A stretch of DNA of 64,000 bases from Kuschelorhynchus macadamiae (Eukaryota > Arthropoda > Insecta > Coleoptera > Curculionidae). Location of the stretch: positions 3,778,001 through 3,842,000 of the forward strand of contig JAUTXW010002103.1 of assembly GCA_030620095.1 (NCBI GenBank), read 5' to 3'. Positions 38,882 through 59,019 of this stretch are shown piece by piece (positions within the stretch are counted from its first letter, which is position 1; every line of letters begins with the position of its first letter). The notes below the pieces were generated by a model. It was not told the origin of the DNA. It saw only the letters and a list, made by a program, of their open reading frames with translations, and made no database searches. The translations under genes were made by a program, and so were the position numbers.

Positions 38882-40030
38882 ATGTATTCTATGCACAAAG
38901 AAAAATATCCTGATAGATTAGTGTCTTACGAAAAGTATAGGGAGATATTCAACACCAAATATAATATTGCTTTTGGTTACCCAAGATGCGATACATGTAG
39001 TACATGCGATGAGTTAGAGGTAAAAATCGATGACATTGAAAAAAAACTAACTCAGAATCCTGTTGATGATTTTCAAAATGCGTTGCAGTTCCACAAAGAG
39101 TTACGAAAGTTAAAAATTTAAAAAGAAATACATTTAAAAAGAGCTGATACCTTTTATAAGCGTAAAAAAACTGCTAGAATTGAGGCTCAAAAAGACAAAT
39201 CCAAGGAAGCTATCGTGATGGATTTTCAAAAAAATCTTCACTTGCCGAATATTACAACTAACGACACATATTATTGTAGACAACTTTCTTTTTACATGTT
39301 CAACATACAACCTCTGAAGCTGTTTTTTACACTTATACGGAAGTTTCTGGAAAGAAGGGTGCTGATGATGTCACTTCACTGATATGGGATTATATTTTTA
39401 ACCATCTGGATTTTGAAGTTAAGGACCTTACAATATTCTGTGATTCATGCTGTGGACAAAATAAAAACTTCACAGTTTTTAGAATGTTACATTATATTGT
39501 GCATTTTGTTAAAAGATTTAGAAAAATCAAAGCTGTTTTTCCAATCCGCGGTCATTCATATCTTGAATGCGATAGAAATATGGGCTTAGTGAACCAGAAA
39601 ACTTATGTTGAACTGCCTCAAGAATGGAATGAATTTTTAAGGAACTCCCGATCGAAGCCAAGCCCTTTTAAAGTGTTTTTTTTTTGCGAAGATCAATCCG
39701 TTTTCAAGAGTTGGACAAAATTTCTGGCAGATATTTATATGAACAAATGCTCTTTTCCGTCAAGACCCGTGAGGGAATTAACTATAACTGAAACCCATCC
39801 TCGTATGATGATACATAGGGATAGTTATAACGGTCCAGAAGTTGAAAGTGTTGTTATAAAACAAAAAAAGAAAAAGACTTTCGTTACCTGAAAAGTGGTT
39901 CTTGCTTCCAAGTTCAGCTTATGATGGGCTAATACCTATACCTAAAGTCAAATTTGAAGACATACAGCACCTGAAAAGATTCTATTCTCAAAAAGCACAG
40001 GCTTTTTTTACAGAAATACCACATTTGTAG
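38882..40030 (+). pseudogene. DUF7869-like transposase relic
   Basis: Frames 38882-39121 and 39484-39891 with linking pieces read CDTCSTCDELEVKID, then DFQKNLHLPN, then a core with LTIFCDSCCGQNKNFTVFRM and PIRGHSYLECDRNMG. CD-x-CxGQNKN and RGHS-x2-CDR are typical of a widespread arthropod protein group (DUF7869) thought to be an RNase-H-fold transposase. Stops at 39119 and about 39380 and a frame change inactivate it. Base composition is AT-rich, unlike the DUF4780 block directly upstream, so the two were probably not one gene. Confidence 0.55.
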
Positions 40031-40039
40031 GATTTACAA

Positions 40040-40840
40040 GTAAGTGATGTAAATACGAATTTAATGGACCATCATCTTTTTTACCACGTTTTTTTTGTAT
40101 TCGGAACAAACTTTTTTTTTTGCTTTCTTGTATCAAATATTTATTATTTTTTCAATACTCCGTCAAAAACTCTTTAAGTTTAAGTTAGCAATACTTATAT
40201 TTTTAAATATTATTTTTGTATTCCATGTTACACATTAGTCTTCTTAAATAAAACTTACACTTACTTAGAGTTGAATTTTTTGGACACTCATCTTTTTTCT
40301 CCTGTACTCTTCAATTGATAAAAAGTTAGTTTTTGGACGAATTAAAAAATAACCTGTATCACTCAGAGTAGCGAATCTGAGACGAGTTTGAATCAAAGTT
40401 ACAGTGAAGATAATATGAGGTCTTGTCAATCCTTTGGTGGGGATGACGCAACAATGTTTGGGGATTATACTTAATGGGAGGACCAAACTTTTCATGTCAC
40501 ACGCCACAATTACGGTAACCACTTAACGTAATCAGTGTCTTATACCATCAGTGCTCAAAATTTCAGCGGCGACTGAATTTTAGTTGACAGTAATGCAGGA
40601 TTCCAATTGTCAATGCCAATGACATTTTTGAAATGTCATTCTGCTATACCGAAATTACTTAAGACAATAGTCTAATAATAATGACACAATTGGCATCACT
40701 TTTTTTTTGGTAAGTCGTCGTTAATGATAGTTGGTTGATGTTGACGGCACTGGTAATCTAAAAACCGGAACTTCTTTAGGCATTTAAACAAGTCGCGGAG
40801 TATTCACAGATGAGAGCGAATTAAGACACACAATGTCTGT
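40040..40840. other. Intergenic DNA, nothing recognised
   Basis: AT-rich, no credible frame. Confidence 0.4.
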
Positions 40841-40847
40841 TATAATT

Positions 40848-40853
40848 TTATTT
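40848..40853 (-). terminator. Possible polyadenylation signal of the Ly6 gene
   Basis: AATAAA on the minus strand, about 390 bases after the stop codon at 41244. No transcript evidence. Confidence 0.3.
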
Positions 40854-41243
40854 AGGTAAAAAAATATATAATCAAGTTCTTAATATAAGGTTTTCACATA
40901 TTTTATATTAGCACACTTAGTCACACAGTTAAATATTTTTTAAACGCTAACTCTAGATTCGCAACCAATAGCAGTTCTCATTCTCAAAAAAATATAAAAA
41001 ACTTACATGCAGTTATTAGGCTTATCTTTGTTTAAATTGGAAGAAACTGAAGTGATTTGAACACCACAAAATGTAGAATTGACAGTTATTAAATTTACAT
41101 TTTCATTATATCTGCAAAAGTGTAGAGAAAAATGGAACAGAATCCCAATATCCCTTCTTGAAGTTAAATTAATTTGAAAATCCCTGAAAGCATTATATTA
41201 ACTAATTTAGTAGTAGTCCCATTCAACCAGAATACGTTTGCGA

Positions 41244-50066
<8,823 letters not shown>

Positions 50067-50812
50067 TTCGACCCTTTAAAATTGACGTTCCCACTACTTG
50101 AAAAACAACGAAGCAATACATTTCTGCGTCTAAAGTGGTTTGAATTAGAATAGAGTATTGATAGATAAGATTTTAAAGAAATATTTTTAATGAAATTCGG
50201 TATTATTGTAAATAGATAAATTTTTATAAATTCCGCTTATTGTCCACGGGGAAATTCAGTGATAAGATATTAGATAAATCAATGCTGATAATATGGTAAT
50301 CCTTACTGACAGGGGGATTAGTTGTCTCATATCTTTAGATTATTGTATTGTCTTCAAAATGTGAGGTGACAGATATGTTATTGCAATGAATTAAAAATCT
50401 GTTTTGACCATCATATTACTTTCTCGTATATGAATTTACCTTAATCGTTCTTTTAAGTTAAGGTTTTAAAAAACTGTTTTGCTCCTCTAGGATCACCTTA
50501 TATAGTTAAAAAATATATATACACAAAAAATAATACACATTTCAGTGCTCCTACCGTTAAAAAAATTACATTTTTAATTTTGTTTTTAGGGAGCTATTTC
50601 ACTCCCGCAGAGTAATCCTTTTTAACGTTGCTTTTATATGCAAAAAAAAGTCCTGTTTTGACGATTTTTTAAAAAAGCTAAGCATCTTTTCTTAAGATGC
50701 TCTTTCATCCCCAGGGCAACCATGTATAACGGAAAACCTGTTTTACAAAGGCAAAAAACTTTTATGTGATCTCACACACCGCTTTAAAATAAGTGAATGT
50801 GGTCGTTTTTTG
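50067..50812. other. Upstream of the Ly6-type gene; promoter not identified
   Basis: No convincing TATA box or initiator near the start codon. AT-rich DNA with no frame. Confidence 0.3.
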
Positions 50813-51028
50813 GGGCTGCTGTCTCTCCCTAGGGCTACCTTGCATATTGGGTAAACAATTTATTTACATATAAAAAAATCGGTACATTTTCTTTACCCGG
50901 TACTTCCCTCGTAACGAGGGGCTGCTGTCTCTCCTTAGGGCTACCTGTTACCTTGCATATGGGGTAAACAATTTTTTTACATATAAAAAAATCGGCAAAT
51001 TTCCTTTACCCGGCACTTCCCTCGTAAT
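50813..51028. repeat. Tandem duplication, 105-bp unit
   Basis: GGGCTGCTGTCTCTCC starts both copies (50813, 50918); both end in ACTTCCCTCGTAA. Copies differ by few bases and by a short insertion, so the duplication is recent. Confidence 0.85.
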
Positions 51029-51856
51029 GAATTTCTCCACTAACAGATTTTTGTGTACGCATATATAACTATTTAGTATAATAACTTTATGCAAAATATA
51101 CAGGGTGTAAAGAAAATTACTGGAAATATTTTAACAGGTAAAAGTATAATTTATACCAAAAAAAAAAGTCTTATGTAAAAGAAAATCAACACTTAAGGGC
51201 TGGTTTAGTGTTACAGACATTTTAACAATTACAGTTTTCTTTGAAACTGTGGAAATATTGCAATTTTACTCCTGTAGAAATAGTCTATATCTAGTTAGCT
51301 AGTTATATCAGGTAAATGTATTAGATCTTTTATTTTTGTCGCCATTGTATCTATTTTTTTTTAATTAGAGTACCAATGCTTTTGGATAAATCAATTATAA
51401 CAAACTAGTTAAAAATACTTACAATTTTTTTATTTTTGCACTACTTACACTACACACTAACGAAAATTACAAGCACGGCAACGACGAATCTTTCATGACT
51501 GCAAGATGAAAAATTTAAGAAAATTAGTTCCGTAGAATTATTGTTTCCTGTTTCTCGTACGCATTGATAGTGATACATATAGAATCTTATTGTTCTTTTA
51601 TCTAAACATCTTTGGCTATAAATTGTTGCAGCTACCTAGTCGGAGAATTTTTTCGGATCAACTTTCGTTCATCTTAAATCAGTTATGAGGAAACCAACTA
51701 ATTTTATGTCAGAAATGCATAAATCTCATTTTTCACGCTTTAGTATATCTGAAATTAGTTACATGAAATTTTGCTTTGCTTTCCACTCCAAACACTTTTG
51801 CAAAAGTGTTTTTGCGGTAATTCCTCATTATTTTGGTTTTCCTAGGAAATCACATA

Positions 51857-51857
<1 letters not shown>

Positions 51858-51918
<61 letters not shown>
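51858..51918. repeat. (TA)n microsatellite
   Basis: About 60 bp of pure TA directly upstream of the pogo-like relic. Confidence 0.9.
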
Positions 51919-51920
<2 letters not shown>

Positions 51921-51987
51921 AGTTTGATTCGCAATCTTGACGTTAAAATAACTTCTGGATCTAAGGATGGCTGAAAGGTGCTATCTA

Positions 51988-53200
51988 GAAAAAAAGGGCG
52001 AGTGGTTAACTCGCTAAAAAACAATTTAGGGATGTTCCAGCAAGCAATATATTCAACTACGATGAATCTTACGTTGCTGACGATCCAGATATGAAGTGGG
52101 GCATTTATTTTTAAATATCTGGAAAAAATTGGTAATGGACCTATGGGAGAACCCTGTTGTAACCAGCCTTGCTGCTCAAGAAGAAGCCTATATAATAGAA
52201 CTCGCAGTGGATGGATAGACACGGTAACTTTTCGGGATTGGTTTTTTACTAGTTTTTTGCCTCATGCAAAAAGACTGGAGGGTTGGAAAGTCCTAATTGG
52301 AGACAACCTTTCTTCACATTTAGATGAAGATGTTTTAGAAAAATGCACTTAAAATAATATAAGTTTTGTGTGACTAATCCCCAACTCAACTCATATCTGT
52401 CAGCCTTTGGATGTAAGATTTTTCAGGGCAATGTAAAGTGCATGGAGGACCATTTTAACCGAATGGAAAACACAAAATTTAAGATTGATATACTCTTTTC
52501 CTATATAAAAAAATATTATATATATCAAAAAGCATCCCAATATATATATATATATATTATATATATATATATATATAAATTTGAGATTTTGGAAAAATTA
52601 CCTGATTTTGAAAATGACAATCAAACAGTCGAAAACGCTGAGAGTGCCCTTACTGATTTTCTAAAGGAGAGAAGATTTGGAAATTGTGACAACACCGTCA
52701 AAAAAACAAGAAAACGAATATTAAGAATAGAAGCCGGAAAACGCACTGCGACATTAAATGTAGATGATAGTGGACAATCCGACAGCGAAAGTTCAGTCAA
52801 AGAAAGTTCAGTCAAAGACCGAGACGAAATTGAGAGAACCTATAGTGATAGAAATGAACTAGGAGGACCTTCTTAAACAAAAATCGTGAAAAGCATTCCT
52901 ATTTTCATAACACCCACCAATATCAATCTCGAAAAAAATTGTTTTATTTTGGTCGAGTTAACATACGACGAAAATTCCAAAAAAGAAAAAAATAAGCAGT
53001 TTGTAGCACAAATCCAAGAAATCATAGACGATACATAAATTGTGAAGTGTTTAAGGTCGTATATGCGAAAAAAAGATACTTTCGTGTTTCCTGATGTGGA
53101 CGATATCTGTGAACTTACGTTGATAAATATAAAATACAAGTTATGTCAACCAGTCATTAGTAGGGGTCGTCATTACTTGGGTGCAGCCCTAGTTTGAATT
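51988..53200 (+). pseudogene. Pogo/Tigger-type (DDE_1) transposase relic
   Basis: Residue blocks in order: IFNYDESYVADDP (first Asp), SGWIDTVTFRDWFFTSFLPH, KVLIGDNLSSHLDE (second Asp), LIPNSTHICQPLDVRFF (third Asp), then SAWRTILTEWKTQNLRLI. Between the second and last blocks one frame is interrupted by TAA 52350, TGA 52371 and TAA 52434. A TA-repeat expansion (52540-52577) lies in the coding sequence. The acidic/serine C-terminal frame ends at 52876 and further similarity may run to about 53200. The DNA-binding N-terminus is absent. Members of this family cut and paste DNA and have given rise to jerky and CENP-B-like host proteins. Confidence 0.8.
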
Positions 53201-53687
53201 TGAATTGTTGTTGTTTAAAAAAAAACCGTAAAATGTTTTTTTTTCATTTTAAAAGTCCAGCTAAGAGATATTCCTAGTTTATTATCTAACATGTATATTG
53301 TATAACCTTTTTTTAAGTTGACATGTTAATAAAGAATATTTAAATTTAACTTTCAAGAAATAAGGCATTATAATTCAGTAGTAGTTGAGTTTTTATTGAA
53401 AAAAAAAGTAAAAATATTCAAAGAGATTGTTGCTATAAATAATTTTTGCACATCTAATGGGGTTAGTTTGCCGAAGCCATATAAAAATATGACATGATCA
53501 AAGTAACCCCACCTTGGGTTTAACTTTGATCGAGCCAAAAATAATTAATTTCTCAGAAAGTATTGAACATTTTTGCAATACTTTTATGTGTCTGGGAAGC
53601 CCATTTAAAACCGATATTTCCGTATTTTTCTGAAATAAAAATACCAACTATTATGCAATTAGCAAATATTTTTTAATTTTGATCCAT

Positions 53688-53948
53688 TTAGCCCCACTCT
53701 ACGGTACTATAATTTTTTTCTCTACAATAGGATTGTTCACTATTTTTTAAATAGTTGATTCTGGTACTTTCGTCAAAATAGAGGCCTTTTCTAAAACTTT
53801 GTTTGTTCATAACTCCGCGTTCGGTAAGGGTTAAATAAACGATGATTATAATTTCTCTGGAATCTACAGACAAATGTTTTCTATTTTTGCAATGGGAAGA
53901 AACGTCGTCCTCGGGAGAAACACTCCGTTCACACCATGGGCACCACAT
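53688..53948 (-). pseudogene. Possible N-terminal fragment of a transposase
   Basis: The frame shows CPWCERSV and RKHLSVDSREIIIIVYLTLTE; the latter resembles the helix-turn-helix start of insect DDE transposases. Too short to be certain. Confidence 0.25.
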
Positions 53949-53949
53949 A

Positions 53950-55100
53950 ATTGTTATTCGAAAGTTATTTTAACACAAGTGATTCGCATGAATGATTACA
54001 TATAACTAAACCAAAGCTTAATATAGTTTAACGATAAGCAAGGCCCATAGCTGTTTTTTACCTATGCAAATTACCATAAGTCAACAATTCTCTTTTATAA
54101 TGTCGTTGCTCTTACTTGAAGGCAGAAAGAAACTTTCTTAAACCTCTAAATATACTTTAAATAAATAATTACTAAAGAAATATTAGCAAAACAAATAAGA
54201 TTTACTTTATTAAACACTTTAAGGTTATGTTTTTGTTCTTAATTTTAACTTAAAAATGTATGAAATTGTCTGAAAAGTTTCTGGAGAGTTTATTTGAGAT
54301 TTAAATTTTGAAGATTTCTGAAAAATCGACTTAAAAAAAATAGAATGTATTTTTTTGTGAGATTATGTCGGATTTCAAATAACTTTTCCCATTTTTCCTG
54401 AAATTTCAGGAATTTCTAATTTTCAAATTTCTGCCGACTTTTTTGCAAATGTTCCAACTCTAAAGCCTGCTCCTGACTATCCGGTCAATCAACGAATTGA
54501 CGAATATTTAATAGACGCTAACATTTTTATTTAATGCGTTCATATAGGTTTCATTCAAGGTTTTTAGATAGGTTAGGTTAGGTTAAAACCTTGGGTTACA
54601 TTCATTTGAATTGTTTGACAATGCACCAGTGTTGCCAATAATAAATTAACGGATTAGCCACAAATGACAACGAAAATGTGAGATTTTTGCCAGGATCAAA
54701 TTTTTAGTAGGGTTAATTATAATCATAAGCCACAAACACATAGAGCGAGGTATAGGTCGCAGTCAGATCTGTCTGTAACACTCGTCACATATACAACATA
54801 GTTTCCCTAATACACTGTTTGAAAATCTGCTTGCAACGTGGCAATACTGTCTGCATATGTCGCAAGGCAACATTACACAATGCAAATTACGTCAAACGTT
54901 TACGTCAATAGGTATCTGTCTATGGTTTTTTTCGGTGTTTTGTTAGATACATTTTTGAAATATAGGTTACAAACGGTTATATTTAATTCCAACGTCAAGA
55001 ATTATCACCCATTTTTGTACTACAATGTGTACTTTCTATCTAGGTTTCGTTTTTTTCTGGTTTACTGAGAACTTTAGCAAATGCGTCACGAGGCTTCACT
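53950..55100. other. Intergenic DNA; short TTAGG-type run
   Basis: Only a run of three TTAGG-like units at 54569-54586 stands out. No gene found. Confidence 0.35.
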
Positions 55101-55500
55101 TCACAAACCAAGCACGGACATATAGAGGGGGGGGCGCGTTCCCCCCCCCCCCCAATATTTTAATCTTTTTAGAATATGTTATTTTATGTGGAATTATTTG
55201 ATTTTCCAATAAATTGTTTAAAAAAAAATTGTTCAAAGCCGAAGGGAGCAGACTTAGGATACAAAAGATGAATCATATTAGATAGCTACACAAAAATTAT
55301 TTTTTCATTTACGTGTTTTAAGACCTTAACACCGGTTTTGCACCATAATGAGTCCGACAAGTCCTTAGAAAACAACAAACAAACCTAACAGTAAAATGAG
55401 TTAGAGATTGGCAACTACATATCCAGTTAGCGATGAACCTCTTTATTTTTGTCTTTACTAGTTTTTCGTATACTAAGTTCTGGCAAATTGCGACCACTTA

Positions 55501-55738
55501 CCTTGAATTCGGTTATTTTCTCAAAATTAAGTTCGTTAGCACTCTTTAGTTGTTTATTTTTTTGCACTACCGACATTTTATTTCGTCTACATTAACAACT
55601 CAAACATAAACCACCTTGAAATTGGTTATTTTTGCAAAATTAAGTTCGTAAGCACTTTTTATTTGTTCATTTTTTTGCACTAGTCACTAACCACATTTTA
55701 TTTCCTGTATATTTCCAACTCACACATGGATCATAAAA
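55501..55738. repeat. Imperfect tandem duplication, about 115-bp unit
   Basis: CTTGAATTCGGTTATTTT and CTTGAAATTGGTTATTTT start the copies; both contain AAAATTAAGTTCGT-AGCAC and end in ATTTTATTTC plus CAACTCA. Confidence 0.7.
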
Positions 55739-56167
55739 ATAAAAAATATATATATTACAAAAAACAGTATATAAATCAATTTTCATCGATTAAAAACGTC
55801 CGAAACAATATCGAGTTAGAATATCGACCGCGCGACCTCTGAACAATTGAGCTTCCGCATGCCGACGTGATGCCGCGACCGATTGATCGAATTATGAGAC
55901 AAGACCGGCTGATGACACAAATCGCGATTTCATATTCCATTTGCTATCACTTTCGGCTGCCGCTAGGTAGCTGTGAAATCTTCGGGTACTTTCGTCAAGC
56001 TTTAAGGTAATCAGGGAAATTCGGACTGCCCAGCCTAGCTGAGTATAGCGTATTTCATTACGCCTAAGGAACGCAAAGAGACCATTCGAACCGCCGCGCG
56101 CGACTAAAACGAATAATTTATTTTCTGAATTATTTTTGGGGGGTCATTGACCAAATGACCCTATGGA

Positions 56168-56180
56168 AGAGCCGCCACTG
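56168..56180. mobile_element. hAT-type right tip of a second element
   Basis: AGAGCCGCCACTG equals the last bases of the hAT tip at 2513 (GAGCCGCCACTG). A GC-rich non-coding block precedes it (55850-56160). The left tip could not be found; 55122-55155 (G run, CGCG, C run) is one candidate. Confidence 0.4.
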
Positions 56181-56879
56181 ACATCTGCAAGCTTTAAAAC
56201 ATGTAGGCAGGGTCAGGACCATCCACCGAGCGAATACTGCAATAGCCGCTCATTACCCCCAAAATTATTGTGTTAGAAAACTGCGATGAAGAACCTTAAA
56301 TTGCCCATTTTCCCCAAAATTACCCAGATATTAGCAACTCTGCAATGCACAAAAAAAAACAAAGGATTTGATGCGGACGCATGGTTCGCCTAACTTCCGA
56401 AGTCAAAGCCAACTTGATTATTCGCCCAAAATCGTCGCGCAGCGAGACACACGGACGATCCTCCACACTATGCGGACTAATCAACGAATGAACGAATCGT
56501 GAGTAACAAGCTTAATTTGCATTCAAAACGAAAAGAAAAGTTCTGTTCGAGGTCCAATGTTTGGTAACTGTCATGTATTAGTGCATGCGGTAATGGATTG
56601 AATAAAACACCAGAATAAAGCATAATATACTATAATATAATTTGAACAAATAAAATACACTTTTATATATTTTATTGTCTAAAGAACAGTGAATACATCA
56701 TTAATACTATATGTAAAATTATAACTATATATAACATAAATAGATGGCAAAATTGCTTAATAAAATTAAATACATTTTCAGCGCATAAATGTTCATTAAC
56801 ATCTTAATTTGTTTGTGCTGTAAAATGTTAAGAAATACCAAGAAATTAGGATTTACTTATAGACTGTTTCCTTTAAATG

Positions 56880-57035
56880 CATAGGCGCCCGAAGAGGTAG
56901 GGTGGCAAAGGGAGGGTACTTGCCTCCGATGGACAATGCTAATATTGCATTTATATACCAAGTGGATTATGAACGACTTTTTTAGTCATCTGTACATTGT
57001 TGCTCCCCCTGGAAATGGTTCTGTGGGCGCCTATG
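56880..57035. mobile_element. hAT-type MITE, 156 bp
   Basis: CATAGGCGCCC at 56880 and its exact complement ending 57035. The 8 flanking bases are TTTAAATG and TTCAAATG (7 of 8 identical), the target length of hAT elements. Confidence 0.75.
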
Positions 57036-57299
57036 TTCAAATGGATTGTTAATGTGCACTAAGAAAACAATTATTCGAAATCGAAAGAAAATTGATTACT
57101 GGTTCATTATGAAATTTTTAGAAAATTTAGTGTTTATTAAAATATGGCACCATGTGTTTTACGAATTATATTACGTATTTCAAATTTCTCAAATTTACAC
57201 ATAAATAAAATATATTAAAAAAAGCCTTTGTAGCTTTAATTTTCAGAGCACTGAAGCATTTTATCATATTAGTTAAGTTTATATTGTTTTAATAATACA

Positions 57300-58117
57300 C
57301 GGTGTCCCGTTTAAGAATTTAGAATTTACAGGATTCTCATAAATCATGTGGGTTAAATTAGAAGAAAATTGCCTAATTGAGGATTTAATCAAATGCTGTC
57401 CGAAAACTTATCAAATATTCAACTGTTTTAGAGATTTTTGGAAAAAACTGAAATATTGGGAAATCGTTTTTATTTTATATATTTGAAAATAAATGTTACT
57501 TTCGCATTGCCACTTTTTGTCCTCTACGTGATGGCATCATTAAATTTTTAATCACACGTTTCAGTTTTTTGTGGTCATCATCAACTTTACTTTTTTAAAC
57601 GGGCAGATCATTTTATTTTATGCTTATTAAATTCGCCTTTTCATTCTGAATTTAACAATCATCAATACAAATAACGTACATACAATGAACGCGTATTCGA
57701 AGTTTTTTCAAAATCACTAGGTAAATTAGCTTTGAAAATACTACATTTTTAGATAAGATCTAAAACAAAATTCCTGTTTCCTAAGGTTCAAACTTACTAC
57801 CATTAAAATGAAATATAATAATTAATATTAAAAGTCATCGTACTTAATGCAAACGTAACCAAATTCCATTTTTACGTGTTTAAGCGTGATAATTTACGTA
57901 AAGGTAATTTACTAAGTTGGTAATGACTGTTTTGGCTGTGACAAAATACACTAAGCGATGATTCCGCTAAGCATATTAAATAGTACGCTTTGACGTGCAG
58001 TTGTTTAAACAAATTACTCAGACCTGTCAGGTTAAAATAAATACTAATTAAAATTGCTTCATAGTTGTGTAGTGTATTAAAACCATGGAACATTATTGAA
58101 ATGAAGAAACATTTGAC
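57300..58117. other. AT-rich DNA ahead of the mariner relic
   Basis: GGTGTCC at 57301 and its complement at 59261-59267 could be the ends of the relic, but only 7 bases match. Otherwise nothing. Confidence 0.25.
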
Positions 58118-58990
58118 ATGATATGTTGTTATATTGGGAAGCATAAAAATTGTGAAGAGGCTGAAAGGCAATATTTATTGAAATACCCGGAAAGACACCA
58201 ACCTAATAGATCTATTTTCAAAAGGCTTGTCACAAATCTTAAGAAATATGGCGCATTTCAAAAACCTGTATTGCATCGCGAAAGAATCAGAGAACCAGAA
58301 AAAGAATTAAACGTTTTGCTCGCTGTACAGGAAAATGATGCTGTATCATAGTGTTCCTAAATCAAAAAGATACTTAAGGAACAAGGATATCGTCCATTTC
58401 GAATTTGTCACAGTTTGTTACCTAGAGATTTTGAGCGCAAAATGACTTTTTGCGAGTGGTTGACAAGTATGTGCGATGACAACCATAATTTTTCGCGTAC
58501 TATTCTTTGGTCAACGAGAGTTGCTTCTGTAATAATGGCATTTTTAGTCGGCACAATTGACATTATTGGGCAACACAATTGACATTATTGGGCAACACAA
58601 AATGAACATCGTGTACGACATCAAAATCGCTTTGGCTTTAATGTGTGGTGCGGTATTTTGGGGATAAGGATTATGGGACCGATAATTTATGAGGGCAGAT
58701 ATTTGGGATTCTTAAATAATGATATTGAAGATTTTCTTGCTGACACTTTTCTGTTCGTAATCAACAATATGTGGTTTCAACAAGATGGGGCGCCTCCTCA
58801 TAATTCTCGAAGTAATATGAAATATTTAACGCAGCGTTTCCAAAAAAGGTAAATTGCCACTAGTGAACCCCTAACATAGCCGCGCTGTCTCCCGATATTA
58901 CGCCATTTGATTTTTTTTGTGGGACTTACTTGATGATGAAATTAACTATAAAACATTTGAAAGTATTGACGAACTTCAAGCCGCAGTATA
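58118..58990 (+). pseudogene. Mariner-like transposase with DUF4817-type N-terminus
   Basis: First frame (58118-58351): EEAERQYLLKYPERHQPNRS, a DUF4817 helix-turn-helix. Then, through stops and shifts, FNVWCGILGIRIMGPIIYEG and NNMWFQQDGAPPHNSRSNMK (second catalytic Asp in QDGAPPH) at 58643-58852, and remains of the third block to about 58990. A 22-bp segment (GACATTATTGGGCAACACA core) is duplicated in tandem at 58556-58602. The family is common in insects; this copy is dead. Confidence 0.75.
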
Positions 58991-59019
58991 ACCCCCGAGA
59001 TGTTAAGAAACGTAATGGA

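Noticed and set aside
54569..54586. Interstitial insect telomere repeat
   Set aside because: Only about three TTAGG units; too short to mean more than chance.
55122..55155. G-run/C-run hairpin as a hAT left end
   Set aside because: Does not contain the CAGTGGCGG tip; kept only as a weak candidate under the 56168 entry.
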